This document shows, piece after piece, positions 21,342-34,023 of a stretch of 64,000 bases of DNA. The stretch covers positions 7,162 through 71,161 of the forward strand of contig MU856988.1 in assembly GCA_033296705.1 (NCBI GenBank). Reading direction: 5' to 3'. Positions within the stretch are counted from its first letter, which is position 1; each line of letters starts with the position of its first letter. The position numbers were made by a program, and so were the translations under genes. A model generated the notes under the pieces. That model searched no databases. It saw only the letters and a list, made by a program, of their open reading frames with translations, and had not been told where the DNA came from. Origin of the DNA: Chaetomidium leptoderma. Its lineage: Eukaryota > Ascomycota > Sordariomycetes > Sordariales > Chaetomiaceae.

Positions 21342-24318
21342 ATGGGTTCCCGCAAGCGGGCGAAACCCAACCCTATCGCTGAATCGAGCACATCGACACT
21401 CCCGCCGTCCACGATGCCGTCGCAATCCTCAGCCAAGTCATCCAAGTCGTCCCAGTCCCACACACCCGCCGTAGGCCATGCTACATCGGCCACGGTCACG
21501 GCCACGTCGACACCGGGCGAAAACAGCGATCGCAGCCCGACCGCTGGGCCGGGCTCGAAACAGGTAGTTATGCGACCCGTTAAGGCGACAGGACCGGTTG
21601 CCCTGGCCTGTCCTGACATAACTCCATCTCGATTCTAATTGCGCACTAGGTCTACAAAGCTCGAAGTTGGTATGGGTCGTGGCCTCGAGTGCCCAAATCC
21701 GCACCCTCGACGCAGGTGGCACGAGAAACGATACTCGGAGGCACATCGAAGCCGAACGGAACAGCGGATTTCAGTCGATTTGAACCAAAGAAACCTGTCG
21801 ACACCATGAGCATCAGCGGGTCACCTCCATCGGGCCACGTCATGCCGAAGATACAGGAGGATACACCGAACACGGAAGTCCAACAGGCGGAACCAACTCT
21901 CCCGGTAGCCGAAGACGTAATCGAGGACGTTGCGAAACCCGATGACAAAACACAGCCGGAGGAAGTGGACACGAAATTGACTGACGCCGGTCAGGTAGAG
22001 GAGGGAACAGAGCCGCCACCTGAACAACCCGTAGAACTGCAAGCAGAGCAGCAGGCAGCCACGGAATCGACGCCGCAAAGACCAGCCTCAGGGTGGTTCG
22101 GATGGCTTGGTGGCTCGGGAGCTACTGAGCCTGTCTCATCAACGGGTGCCCCCGTTCCCGACCCTGATACTCAGGAAATAGCTGCGCCAGCGCCAGTTGA
22201 GACAGAGTCACCAGAGACCAAGGCACCCCAGGCAGACAAGGAATTGCAGCCAGCGCAAGAATCCCCAGAGCTTGTTAGTACCCCAAATCAACCCGTGGCA
22301 CAGGACACGACAGCGGTCCCTGCTGGGGGTTCTTGGTTGTGGTCTTGGTCTGGCAAAAGCGTTCCTGTTCCTTCACAGCCCGAACCCAAGCCGCCGACTA
22401 CTGAGCCCGAGGTACCCCCTCCAGCAGTAAAGGAGACCGAAGATGTGGTTATGCAAGATGCCCCAGCTGCGGAAGTAGCCGCTGAACCCCCGACGCCCGC
22501 GCCCAAGGCAGGGACCACATGGGCATTCTGGTCCCGCGATGCAGGCTCGGCACCCACCAAGAAACCCACCCAGCAGGATGAACAGGGCGGGCAGCGTGGG
22601 CAGGGCGAGCAGGGTGAGCAGGGCCAGCTCGCAATTATGGGAGAGAGGTCCGAAACACACCCTCAACGAGCGAACTCGATGGAATTCAAGAGCACGCCAG
22701 CGAAGGGCCCTCCTTCCAAGTCTGATCGCAAGGATGAGCAGGCCAAGGCCGTTGCAACCCCTTCAAGGGAGCCGTCATCCAAAAGCCAAAAACGAGTCCG
22801 CCCGCAGTCCATGGATATTGACGACGCGACGCCAGTCCGTCCAAGCACACCGAGGACTGACACGGCAACGAAGCCAGCTGTCCCTAAAACACCGACTTCT
22901 ACTAAGGCTCCTCTGCCGCCGAGCCTGTTGCTCCCCTCTTTTGGTGGCACCTACAAATTGAAAGACAACCCGTCCATCATCAAGCAGATTGCCCAGCTCC
23001 TGCTTAGGACGCAGCAGCCAGCAGGAAAACACGTTTACCGGACGAAAGAACCCCCGAAGGTTAAAAAGGCCCTGGCCATCGGCGTCCACGGCCTCTTTCC
23101 TGCAAGCTATCTACGCACCGTGATTGGTCAACCAACGGGGACGTCCATGAAGTTTGCGAACCACGGCGCCGAAGCCATCAGGAGGTGGGCCGACAGCCAC
23201 GGCTGTGAAGACTGTGAGATCGAGAAGGTGGCCCTCGAAGGGGAAGGCAAGATTGGCGACCGCGTCGAGAACCTGTGGAAGCTTCTATTGAACTGGATCG
23301 ACCAAATCCGCAATGCCGATCTGATCCTGATCGCCTGTCACTCGCAGGGTGTGCCTGTCGGCATCATGCTGCTAGAAAAGCTCATCGAACTAGGGGTTGT
23401 GGCGTCGGCCAAGGTGGGGGTTTGTGCGATGGGTAAGTGGCCAGTGTACTACTCCCTTAAGATGTGTAAGGGCACTGACAGCGGCTGTAGCTGGCGTTTC
23501 GCGAGGCCCTTTCCCAGACTACCGGTCCAGCATGGGCATACTCATGGGGACCGCAGCCGAACTATGGGAGTTTGCGGATTCGCAGAGTGAAGTGTCCAAG
23601 AGACTCGAAGCCTCTATGAAGGCCGTCCTCAACTATGGGGCACGTATCACGTACATTGGCAGTATTGACGACCAGCTTGTGCCACTAGAGGTTTGTCCTT
23701 GCTTCGATTGAAGAGCCAAGCCACAAAATACTCACACTCCGAATTAGTCTGCCATTTACGCTCCAGCTCATCACCCGTATATCTACCGAGCCGCTTTCAT
23801 TGATGGCCGGATCCACGCCCCTGACTTGTGAGCCCCCCCTTCTCTCCCTTGCATCACGTCTCTTCCCAGGAGTGATACTAACCCTCCCCTTCCCTAGCAT
23901 CGCCCACCTAGTCGGCTTCGCCCTCAAACTCCGCAACCTCGGCGTGTCAGACCACGGTCTAATCCGCGAACTATCCACCCCGCTCGCGGGCAGCTTGTAC
24001 TCGGGCGAGGGCCACTCCCGCCTCTACGACGACGAGCAGGTCTACGACCTGGCCGTGACCCACGCGCTCGAGACGACGGACGTCGTGGGCGCCGTCGCCT
24101 GCGAGGTCAACCACCTGCCGGGCAGCGGCACCCTGTCCAACCCCAACCCGTACCACCTGCCGTGGATCATGCGCGGGCTGTTGGAGGAGGACTTTGTCAA
24201 GACGGAGTTGTCGGCTGAGACGGCCGAGCTGGTGCGGCAGTTTGATGATTGGAAGCCGGTGACGAAGGCGTTGAAGGATGTCAAGTATCGGTTGGAGGCC
24301 GTTCGGTCTAGGTTATAG
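21342..24318 (+). CDS. YML020W-like fungal alpha/beta hydrolase (putative lipase)
   Basis: Five exons: 21342-21563, 21650-23432, 23491-23690, 23748-23827 and 23898-24318, giving 901 aa. The introns (86, 58, 57 and 70 nt) have GT...AG ends and consistent phases. The first 460 residues are acidic, Pro/Gln/Glu-rich and disordered, but carry spaced Trp motifs: RSWYGSWPRVPKS just after intron 1, then GWFGWLGG, SWLWSWSGK and TWAFWSRD. The C-terminal half is the hydrolase fold. It starts near SLLLPSFGGTYKLKDN, with ALAIGVHGLFP as the first core strand, the nucleophile elbow ACHSQG (Cys-His-Ser-Gln-Gly), AGVSRGPF, a strand with YIGSIDDQLVPLE that supplies a likely acidic residue, and HPYIYRAAFIDGRIHAPDF. 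The substrate of the yeast homologue is not known to me. The exon joins at residues around AMAG, LESAIY and PDFIAH fit the family. Confidence 0.88.
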
Positions 24319-24910
24319 ACTGTAAGACTTTTAGGTACATACGGTTCGTAGATGGTGACCGGGTTTTGGGGAGGAGTAATCAAACGGAAGGGCATGGTTT
24401 TGGCGTATTGGTTGGGGCGGTACGGAGTACATAGGAAGGGATGGCCTCAAATTCTCCGCGCATGGGATGATGGTTTTGGTTGGGGGAATGGACATTCGGG
24501 GTGTAGATACCCGGCGAACTTCGGGGGCTCCAGGACCCGTTACAGACCGTACATGATACAGGGCTTCGTCAAGCCGATTGCTATTAATCCTAGCTAGACA
24601 TATATTACTGGCAAAATAGAGTTATCAAGCAGACAACGTTCAGTCATGTTTTTCGGTCTCTTGTTGGTTTGGAATGCAGAGATGGACTCGTCCTGGGAAC
24701 AATAGGTGGTCCGTCGATGGCTTCGGCGTCCCCCTTTGCAAGACATGATTTGAGATTGCGCACTGCAGGTGGTGTGTTTAGTTCTTTTGGCCTCTTTCAA
24801 AGTCAAACGCTCACTCATCTATACACCCCCCAAAACTAATGATTACACACACTCAGTCCCCCCTTTTCTTCTGATCTTACATTCACTCCCCCTCACCCAC
24901 TAGTTATCTC
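24319..24910. other. intergenic between convergent genes, 0.6 kb
   Basis: No gene seen. It holds the 3' ends of the YML020W-like gene and the MPP-alpha gene. Confidence 0.5.
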
Positions 24911-26749
24911 TCACCGCTTCCCCAACTTCCACTGATAAATGGTATCCTGGATCTGATCCCACGGCATCTCGGCCGTCTTGACCCCGTGCGCCGTGGCCTC
25001 CTGCAGCACCACGGTGGGCGCGCCGCTCCCCCGGCCCCTGTTCTCCACCAGCCCGCCGACCACCATCTTGGCCACGCGCCTCAGATCCGCCACGGTCAAG
25101 TCATTGATCCGCCTCGTCATCTCGAGCACGGGGATCTTCTTGCCGTGCACCTGGACCTGCCGGCCCAGGTCCTCGAGCTCGACCATGCGGCTCTCGAGGT
25201 TCATCAGCAGGCTGCTGCGCAGCTGGTTCTTGGCGCGGGCGACCTCGACCGGGTTCAGGGCGGCGTAGCCGCCCTCGACGGTGAGCGCCTGCAGCTCGCG
25301 GCACATGACCTGCAGCATGGGCGCGGTGCGGCCCGGGTAGCAGGACGCGGCGATGCCGAACAGGCCCGAGTCCGTGTACGAGTGGTTGAAGGCGACGCAC
25401 GACTCGACCCAGCCGTGCTGGTTCAGCACGTTGGTGTAGAGGCGCGAGTACATGCCCTTGCCGGGCCCGCCGGCCGAGAAGGAGCCGCCGCCGCCGAGGA
25501 GGGTCTGGAGCGTCGCCAGAGCGTAGATGTCGTCCGAGGAGATGGGCAGGCCCTCGAAGGCGAGCTGGATGTGCGTGAAGGTGGGGAGGTTGGGATTCAG
25601 GGGGAGGGGCTGCGCGGGGAGGGAGAGGAAACCGCCCGTGTAGTGGGCCGGGCGGGTCAGGTCTTCGGTGGAGATGGGAATGATGGGTTTGGGAACGGCA
25701 GAGGCCGTGTTGGATGGCGAGGAGAAGTTCTTGAGGAATGGGATTTTGGAGAGCAGCCCCGACGGGGGTTCGGAGCTGGAAGATGTGGATGCTGCAGAGG
25801 ACGTGGAGAGGTTGGATGATGTGTCGCTGGATTCCGACTCCAGAGAGTCGAGCGATGTTTCTGACCCCGTCCGCGAGAGCGCCGGCTGTGATGCCTCCAT
25901 ATCCCCAAAGTGTTGGGTGGCCAGTCTTACAGCCTCCTCATGCGGCACCCCGGCGAACGCCACCACTATCCGTTCCGGCTTGTAGAAGGCGTCCCTGTAC
26001 GCCTGGATGACATCCCTGTTGATGACACCTAACCTCTCCTGCGGACAGAGTAGGGGGTTTCCGAGAGTGTTGTCCTTGAAGGCGGCCGTGTGCACCAGCT
26101 CGGGCAGAATGAGCTCGGGCTTGGACCAGATCTCCCTCACTTCATATTCGGCCGTCTCGATCTGCTGCGATATTTCCTCGTCGCTCATTTTCGGGTCCCG
26201 GATCGTCTCCGCCAACAGGCCAACTGTGGTGGGGATGGCCGAGTTGAAGGTGGCCGCCTGATACATCATTGACTCCCTCGACGAGGCGCACTGGATGTTT
26301 CCGCCTAGCTTCTCCACCGTTTCCACCATCTCGTCGGCAGACCGCGACCCCGTCGACTTGAAAGCTAGCCGGTCCATGATGTGGCTCGCGCCGCGTAGCG
26401 ATTCGTTCTCGTACCGCGACCCGGCATCGATGTAGACGCCAACGCCGGAGAAGGCATCGGGAAGATCCTCCGAGGCAACACGGATGCCATTGGGCAGGGT
26501 GGTGATTCTGTCGCGCTCTGTCGGCTCCTGAAAATAGATTAACGGTTAGACCACACGTTCCCGACGGCCGTCATCAGCGAGAGTGCTTACCTTGGGCGTA
26601 GTGGCCCGGCTGGCGGCCTTGACCCGGATCCCTCGGCCGACGGCGGTGGCAAATGTCCGCGCCGGGAGGGACGAACAACTGTCTCTAAGCGGGCTCCATG
26701 GCTGGCGGGTCCGGGAGAGTAACCGTGTTGACCGGCAGGATCTGAGCAT
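24911..26749 (-). CDS. mas2: mitochondrial processing peptidase alpha subunit
   Basis: Two exons, 26749-26591 and 26527-24911, give 591 aa. The 63-nt intron has donor GTAAGC and acceptor TTCAG. The N terminus (MLRSCRSTRLLSRTRQ, then Arg/Ser/Ala-rich) is a typical matrix presequence. The M16 peptidase fold follows: TTLPNGIRVASED, the HIMDRLAFKST strand-helix and NIQCASSRESMMYQ. The alpha-specific glycine-rich loop GGGGSFSAGGPGKGMYSRLY is present. The zinc motif HxxEH of the beta subunit is absent, as expected for alpha. A Ser/Thr-rich insert at about residues 255-310 lies between the two halves, making it longer than the 482-aa yeast protein; I recall similar inserts in other filamentous fungi. 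With MPP-beta it removes presequences from imported proteins in the matrix. Confidence 0.95.
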
Positions 26750-27966
26750 GGCTGTGGTTGAGTCCGGCGGTTCGACGGCGATGCTCGGTGCTGTCGCAGA
26801 ATTTCTCGAAGCAGCCGCCGAAAACAGCCAAATCCACGGTTGCGTCGCGCGCTCTGGGCTTCGTTATCGATAAGGAACTTAGGAAACAGGTGCAGCCAGC
26901 CTTGGCGAGGCAAAGTTGCTTATGTAAGCTAGCATGGACACTGTGCGGTCACTGCTGCGGTGTGCCTGGCCCCTGGGCTGGCCACAACAAGGGATGGCTA
27001 GCCACAGACCCCACTCATCGTAGCATCACTCGCCCTTGTTAATAAGGGGCATGTTTGTACGGATAGTGAAAGAAGATGAAAAATAAAGAATCGGGGGGCA
27101 TGCAAATACAGATCATAATAATACCAATGATGAAGTGAAAGGATTTATTACAATACTATGTCGTATTGCCTCTCAGGTGTCCTTAAAAGGGCCGGGATAG
27201 GGGGTCTGTGACTAGGCAGGCGGCCTCGAGGACGCATGCGGGGGTCTCAGCTCAGCAGGCCAACAGCTGGTCCAGCGGCCTCTGTTCGGGCTTCGGGCGT
27301 TCTGGTTTGGGAGGAGCGAGAGTCCATCACGAATGCCGATTTCGCGACGCCCAAGTGACGAAACCGTCCGTTCGAGGAAGGCGTTACAACCATGTCAAGT
27401 GGCACCAGACTCGATGCAATGGAACAGACCATTTCCCCTGGCAACTTTGTGTTGTGCTGATCTTGTTCGTGCGCGCAACTCGGAGGTGCACAAATCAGAT
27501 GCCCGTCTTAGCCTTTAGGTCAACCACACCCACCACCCACCACCCACCACCAACAACCGTCCCCAATTGCAACCCAAGGACCCAAACCCAGGGACCTGGT
27601 TGCTGATGGAAGACGGGACCAACCCAACACCAAAAATACCCAAAACACACGCCACGCCCCGCGCCAGTCAATTTGATCCACACTGGCCTAGACACGGTCA
27701 GGACCGTCCTAAATTGTCTCAAAAAAGACACACGAGACTATTTCCTGTTCATGGTTTGCAGCTGCACCCCGGATTCTCGACTCCTGTCGCCATCCTTTGT
27801 TTGGTGCTACCCCAAGGCTTCAGGCGGTGTCTACGAACCTGGGACGAATCAGGGACCGGTGACCCCCAACAGCGCCGCAGACATTTCGTCGACAACCGCC
27901 GACAAGTGACAAACTCAAGCCGTGGGAATCTCGTCCGACACGAACCAAGCCAAGCGGACCTTGTCA
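26750..27966. promoter_or_regulatory. 1.2-kb divergent upstream region of MPP-alpha and the Dma-type gene
   Basis: No gene is supported. Open frames here, including long ones that run into the Dma-type gene in other frames, are Pro/Thr/Arg-rich shadows. It contains a short ACC-rich run near 27525-27555 and probably long leader sequence. Confidence 0.45.
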
Positions 27967-30064
27967 ATGTTCACACAACCCGCCGCCTCGCCCACAACCC
28001 AGGGCCCTGGAAATCTAGGAAATCTTGCCGTCTGCCCGGTGACTGCAACCCCCGCGTCGTCGACACCGCCCTCGAGGAGCAGCCGGCTGCGAGGCTTAAC
28101 GTACCTCCGGAATTACACACAAACCCACATCCTCTCCCGCGAACCCAGCGCCCACACCACCCACGGCCCTACCACCGCGACAGCACAGCCCGCATCCTCA
28201 ACGCCGTCGCCGCCCGTGGTCGCATCCAACAACCCCTGGTTCGGCTCTGCCCGCAACGATCCCTCCACCGCCGCCGCCCCCGCCCCCGCGCCCGACAGCA
28301 GCGGCAACAACCCCTCCTCGTCAACCCGCGCCAACCGCTTCTCGCAACTCGTGCCGACGCTAGCCCATCCCCTCGGGCTGTCGACTTCGTCTTCGGGAAC
28401 TAGAGGTCACACCGGGCCCGCAACAGGAACCCCGCCGGGCGGGCGACCAGCCGAACCGTCCACCGCCCTCTTTCTCACCCCCTTGAACACTACCGTCGGC
28501 CTAGCAGACACGATAGGGGCCCCTTCGCTAACCGACGACATGACTCGAGCACGTTCCGCGACAACAGGCGATGCCACCGCCCGACACGAGGGAGGAGGCG
28601 GCAGCGGCCTGGACACACTGCCCTCGATTCGATTCAGCACCTTCTTCGACCCCCGCGCGACTCGGCCATCGTTGAAGTTTGCGCCTGTTTCTCGCACTCT
28701 CCCGACCGGCAGAGACATCATCCGTGTCGGCAGGTATTCCGAGAGGGATAACCAACCTAATATCCCGGCAAACGCTCCCTCGGCAGCCCCGGTGGGCTTC
28801 AAGAGCAAGGTCGTCAGCCGGCGGCATTGCGAGTTCTGGTACGAGGAGGGCAAGTGGTACATCAAGGACGTCAAGAGTAGTTCGGGCACTTTCCTCAACC
28901 ACATCCGCCTCAGCCCCCCGGGCACCGAGTCGAAGCCTTACCCGGTGAACGATGGCGATATTGTGCAGCTGGGCATCGACTTCAAGGGGGGCGAGGAGAT
29001 GATATTCCGCTGTGTCAAGATGAGGCTCGAGTTGAACCGCGGGTGGCAGAACAAGCTGAATACTTTCAAGTGAGTGGGAGCCGGTTGTTTTCCTGGAGCG
29101 CAGCAGCGGCCTGTACTGACGTTTATGCTAGCATGGCCACCCACAAGAGGTTAAGGAACATGACCGCCGGCACGGCCAACAGCGCGGCAGGTGGGGCATA
29201 CTCGCAAGACTGCTCGATCTGTCTTAACAACATAGCGGTAAGCATATTCTCTTCTATTGTCTGTCACCCAACGAGGTTCTAACGATATCCCAGCCGTGCC
29301 AGTGTCTCTTCGTCGCCCCTTGCTCCCATACCTGGCACTACAAGTGCATCCGGTCCCTCCTCGCTTCACCCTCCTACCCCATCTTCATTTGTCCCAACTG
29401 CCGCGCCGCGGCCGACCTCGAGGCAGAAGTCGAGGATCCCGAGGAGTGGGAGCAGCTCGATTCAGACGAGGGCGCGGCAGCACAGGAAGGCGCGCTACTC
29501 CAACCCCCTCCCGCCGACCCCAACAATCCGGGCAACACTTCCCCCTCAGCGCCTCGCAGATCCAGAGAATCAGTCCGCAGCGCCCGCCTTCTCGCTTCTC
29601 AACAGCAACAGCAACAACAACAACAACAACAACAGCCACTGCAGGTCGAAGTCCCCGACGTCACCATGCTCATGGACGACCCCTCGCCTCCGGAGCCGGA
29701 ATCCCCGCCGCAGCTCGACGGCGCCATGACGCTCTCTGATCCAACCATGTTGTTACATACCCTGTCAGACCCGATGCCCATCCCCTCTGCCGCTCAGCGA
29801 ATCCTACCGGATGGCCGCCACGGGACGAGGACGCCGTCGCCCACGGGCGCACCCGTGGCCAACGGTCACGAGGGACCCATCACGCCTAGAAACGATGCCG
29901 GGCCGTGGGTGTTTGACGGTAGCGGGGTGAGGCTCAGTTCAGAGAGCGCCCGTCCGCCTGCGGCTGCTGTGGGCCATGGCGGTGCTCATTCAAGGACTAC
30001 CAGTCTCGAAGCCGCCGTCCAAGCGGCTGGGGCGAGGCTTGCGCGGGAGGGTGGCATGTCGTAG
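27967..30064 (+). CDS. dma1: Dma-type E3 ubiquitin ligase with FHA and RING domains
   Basis: Three exons: 27967-29069, 29132-29237 and 29294-30064, giving 659 aa. The introns (62 and 56 nt) have donors GTGAGT and GTAAGC, branches CTGAC and CTAAC, and acceptors CTAG and CCAG. The open frame extends upstream only to a GTG; the first ATG is 27967. The first 210 residues are Ser/Thr/Pro-rich. The FHA domain covers about 220-355: DIIRVGRYSE, then SRRHCEFWYEEGKWYIKD and SSSGTFLNHIRL, with the Arg, Ser-x-x-His and Asn positions used for phosphothreonine. A RING follows at about 395-445 (CSICL, CQC, PCSHTWHYKCI, CPNC), interrupted by intron 2. A Gln run of about 14 and a disordered tail complete it. 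In yeast, Dma1/Dma2 act in septin organisation and mitotic checkpoint control. The FHA-then-RING order is diagnostic. Confidence 0.9.
29600..29640 (+). repeat. CAG/CAA repeat encoding polyglutamine in the Dma-type gene
   Basis: About fourteen CAG and CAA codons in a row encode Gln C-terminal to the RING. Such runs commonly vary in length between strains. Confidence 0.85.
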
Positions 30065-30879
30065 GAGGAAATGCTGCTATTCTTGAACGTTGAGGGAGGT
30101 CAGTGAAGAGCGGCGACGGGGTTGGCGGGGGTTGGTTGGTATGGGGATGTCGATATTTTTGTTTTGTTTTGTTTCTCTCCTTTTCGTCTCGAGGGGTTAT
30201 CTCAGCGGTCATTGCGTTGCGTTGCTAATTCTTGCCTTTTTTCTCCCGTACCTTTGCTTTTGGTGTTTTTTCATTTTCATTTTCATATGAAGAGTGCGGC
30301 ACAGTAGGCAGGCGCATTGCACAGCACATCTAGGAGTTGAAGGTTGGGATTGGGGCTGGTTGGGCAAGGGGGGGGGGGTTGCAACTTGGGAGGCAAACGG
30401 GAGGAGGGGCATTGTCGTTGGGTTTTTTTTTATCCACCCCATGTTAGGTTGTGTATTTGATGCTGCTTTTCCCCACATACCTATCTATATAACTCTCTCC
30501 CCCGTCGATCATTGTCAGCGCTGCCGCCCTGTCGGAGCCGGAGTAGCGTATTGCAGAGTTAGGAGAACAGAGCGTATTTACAGAGTTTGGACCAGGACGG
30601 GGTGAAAAAGCGAGGCCAGTCTACTATCTGGGTGACACCGTGGAGTGCTTATAAGGGTTTGGTCCATCATGAAGATGGAAACTGGTGGAAAGCGGTTGGC
30701 ATAATCGGCCGATGTTGGGTGATGGACTGACTGACACGAGAATGAATGGATGGTGCCACCCTCGCAGCAACAACACCATCTACAACGTACATACACACAC
30801 AACGCGCCTCACACCAAAGTCCTTGATTACACACACAACGAAAACCACAACCCGCTCGCGAGTACCCCAGGTAAAGCAA
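30065..30879. other. intergenic between convergent genes, 0.8 kb
   Basis: No gene seen. T-rich tracts after 30064 fit a 3' untranslated region. The right half contains a G run (about 30369-30378) and unremarkable sequence. Confidence 0.5.
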
Positions 30880-33652
30880 TCACTTCTTAAACACAACCAA
30901 CCCAAGCCTCTCAATCTCCCTCCCCTCTGCCGTCCCCCTCCCCCCGGCAGCCTCCACCAGCTGGCTCCAGGCGTCGGCATCCTTGGCCTTGACGGCCTCC
31001 TCGGCCGCCTTGACGCGCATCCCGCACTTGTCGTACATGGCGATGATCTGGCTCGGCTCGAGACCCGCGCATTTGGGTATGAAGACGGCTGCCAGACGGG
31101 GGTTGCCTGCTTGGAAGGTTTGGTTGAAGAATGGCTGAATTATAAGAGAATAAATAAGGGTTATTAGTGGGATGGGATGGGATGGGAAGGGGGGGGTTGG
31201 ATGATTCCGTACCTCCCAGCCGATGGGGCTTTTGCGTTGGCGGGATATTTCTTCGATTTCGTTCCAGTCGCGTTTGGCTACGAGGGCTTGGAGGCTGGAT
31301 GGGGGGGGGTGGTCTGGGTTAGCGGGCTGCTGCTGCTGCAATCATGTTTTGGTGGGGGGGGGCGGCTTACCGAATCCACCAGGCTACCTTCTCGGGCACC
31401 TTGAACTCGCTCTGGATTTTCTTGGCCCTGCCGTGGTACCCCAGACGGATGAGCTTCAACATGGTTTGATTCACTGACAGGCCCGTGAAGCTGTCGGTCA
31501 GATCGCGGTCAAACGCCTCCTGCATACGCAGCAGCGTTGTAGCTTCTTTCAGAGCACCCAGCTCAAAGGCATGCTCCTTGGTGTTGTCCGAGAGCAGCTT
31601 CGACGCCAGCGAGAGCTTGTCGCTTGCTGTCCGGCTCTCGGGCTGACGCAGCGCCTCGCGGACAAACACGGCGGCCCCCTCCAGGCGACGGTCGTCCTGG
31701 TAATACAGGTCCTTGAGCACCGTGGTATCTTCGCGGCCGTCTCCGTCACCCTGGCGCGCAGACGCCTCGACCAACGCTGTGGCGGTGGGTCGGCTGTTGA
31801 TGGCGCGGAAGAAGCCCGCCAGCGGCAGCTTGCGCTTGAGCTGGTGCAGGACAAAGCAGATCAGGTCCGTGTCGCCGCTCTCGATGGCCTTGTCGAGGGC
31901 AAGTTCATCCTCTTCCATGCTGAGGAGCAGTGGTACCTGTCGGCCAGCGCGTGGCTCGTGGTTTAGGAGCTCGGTGGCTAGACGACCTCGTCCCTCGTCA
32001 TAGGCGGCACGCGCAATGGCCTCAAAGGAGATGCCGGGTTTTCCGGATAGCTTCTCGACAATTTTTCGGCAGATGGCGTCGTCGTCCTCGGAGCCTAGCC
32101 GGACTTTGGCAGAGGCCCAGTGAACGTAGATTTTGTCTGTTGGCAGCCGCAGGTAGCCGGCAATCTTGAGAGCTAGGAGGTATTCGTGGCGATTAAGAAG
32201 ACGCGCGATCAGCCCTGATGGTGAGAGGCGTTGGTACTGTTCGTATGATAACGGCAGGCCAACCTCAAAGAAGCGGACGGCATTGAGGACGCGCATAGTC
32301 TCGCACATATCCACAAAGTCATCGCTGTTGTAGATGTCGAGGACCGACTTCCCGAAAGAAGCGGCCTTGAGCAGCTGTTTTTGCCAATGGACACTGAACT
32401 CCTGGCCCGCCGCGTTCACACAGGTGTCTACGGCCTCAACAAGATCAGGGCGGATCAGCTGAATATTGTCATCGGCCTTTGGTGACTGCATCTCGAGTTG
32501 CTCGACAGCGTCTAGAAGGATGGACGCCGCGGAGTCGGCGCCAAGGCGGAACACCTTTTCTGTAACGTCTGGGACCTTTTGGAGAAAGTCACAGGTGTCG
32601 TTGGCTACGATCCTGACTCCGTCATAGTCTGCCTCGGGTTAGGGGTAACTAAGGAGAATTGGGTAATAGAGCAGCAAGCTCACCAGGAACGATGTGCACC
32701 CGGCCACTGTCGTAGAAGAAGGTGGCCAACGAACCACTGGGGCCCACGAGGTGGACCTCATCCTCCCATGCAATGACGACGGCATCATTACCGCACCACT
32801 CAAAATACTTGGGTGGAATCTTGGACCTCGAGTCGTGCTCGCTCAAGCGGGTTGAGAAATCGCTGGTGATGACATGCGCCTTGCCCGTCGCCGTGTACAG
32901 CGAAAAGAACTTCCCGTTCGGCGAGATGGCGATGTGAGTGAAGGGGCCAATGTCCAGAAATCGATCGTCGCAATCCGTCGCATCCGATACGTAGACGGTC
33001 TGGTTGATGCTGAGGAGCACTTCGACGGACCGCGAGAGGGTGTACGAGGGCGGGATGATGTTCCAGGAGTGGACGTGTCCTTCTGGAGGCGGTGCCAGGA
33101 GCTTGGGACGGGGCTCATCGTACGACGAAACGGAGACCAGGGCATTGTTGCCCAGCAGCGCGACGAGGCCGTGGGCATAGAACCTGCACGACTTGACGCT
33201 GGCGTCTTCGGCGCCGTTGCCCAGAGAGAACTGGGTGAACTCTCCCTGCAGGTCGTAGTAGCACCTCACGGTGCCGTCGGCCGTGACGGCTAGGAGCTTC
33301 TCATCCTCGGACCAGCCAAGCCCCTTGATGGCGCCCTGGTCCCAGTTGATGCGGCGTATGAGCTTGCCTGCGCAGCTGTAAATGTCGATACTGGGCTTGG
33401 AGGGTCTTGTTGGTTGAAATGCGATCAACTTCTCCTCGTCGCGGTAGAGAGCTGCCGTCGTGTTAGACAGAGTGTGGCCAACACGATGCATCCATCCGTC
33501 CACTCACCAATAGCACCTCCATAGGGAGCGCCTGCGACGAGGTAGTTGTCGAGGTCCAGGTCCTGGTCAAAAACCTGCGTGTAGAGCTGGATCTTGCGGT
33601 AAAAGCGCTCACCAAGCTGTTCCCAGTTTGCTGTGGGATGAGCGACGTCCAT
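30880..33652 (-). CDS. vps16: vacuolar sorting protein Vps16 (HOPS/CORVET core subunit)
   Basis: Five exons: 33652-33508, 33451-32684, 32628-31371, 31294-31213 and 31134-30880, giving 835 aa. The introns are 56, 55, 76, 78 nt, with GT...AG ends and CTAAC or CACTAATA branch sites. All phases fit. Residues about 1-400 form a beta-propeller-like half (AGAPYGGAIALYRDEEKL at the exon 1-2 join; GWSEDEKLLAVTADGTVRCY). Residues about 400-835 form the alpha-solenoid (LLNRHEYLLALKIAGYLRL; KLIRLGYHGRAKKIQSEFKV; ending GLVVFKK). Length is close to yeast Vps16 (798). The protein is a core subunit of the tethering complexes that act in endosome and vacuole fusion. The gene is divergent with ATG16, whose product acts in a pathway that ends in autophagosome-vacuole fusion. 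Confidence 0.95.
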
Positions 33653-34023
33653 CGTGTGTCATGTTCCCATGCTTGGCTGTGAAGGGAAGTGAACGCAGTG
33701 GTGAGTCGGGGGCTGTTTTGTTGATTGATGAGACGCTGAAGCTTGGGGCTTGCGCAGCGCCTGGGGCAGCTAGCTGTAGTGTGCGGTATTCGCACTGTCC
33801 AATCCATGGATGTTATACTAGCACGGACCACTTGATCTCATCTCAACCCTTGTAGGTGGAGTGGCAGAGTGGGTGCCCGGATCGCGGGGTTGACGATAAG
33901 CTCGGGCGCCTTGCATCATCGACCCGAACAAATGCTGTTTCCCGTTGCTTTGTTTGCCGTTCGTTTGGTTTCCCCTTTTTTACTTAGCAGATGACCGTTT
34001 TAGATGATACGAGACAAGCCACC
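33653..34023. promoter_or_regulatory. 371-bp divergent promoter region of VPS16 and ATG16
   Basis: The two start codons face away from each other across 371 bp, so the genes share this upstream space. No gene is seen. A GCCACC Kozak-like context directly precedes the ATG16 start at 34024. Confidence 0.6.

Noticed and set aside
24986..25819. Plus-strand 277-codon frame
   Set aside because: Antisense to MPP-alpha, whose family motifs are unmistakable on the other strand.
27567..28403. 278-codon Arg/Pro/His-rich frame upstream of and overlapping the Dma-type gene
   Set aside because: A different frame of the same leader and first exon; composition not protein-like.
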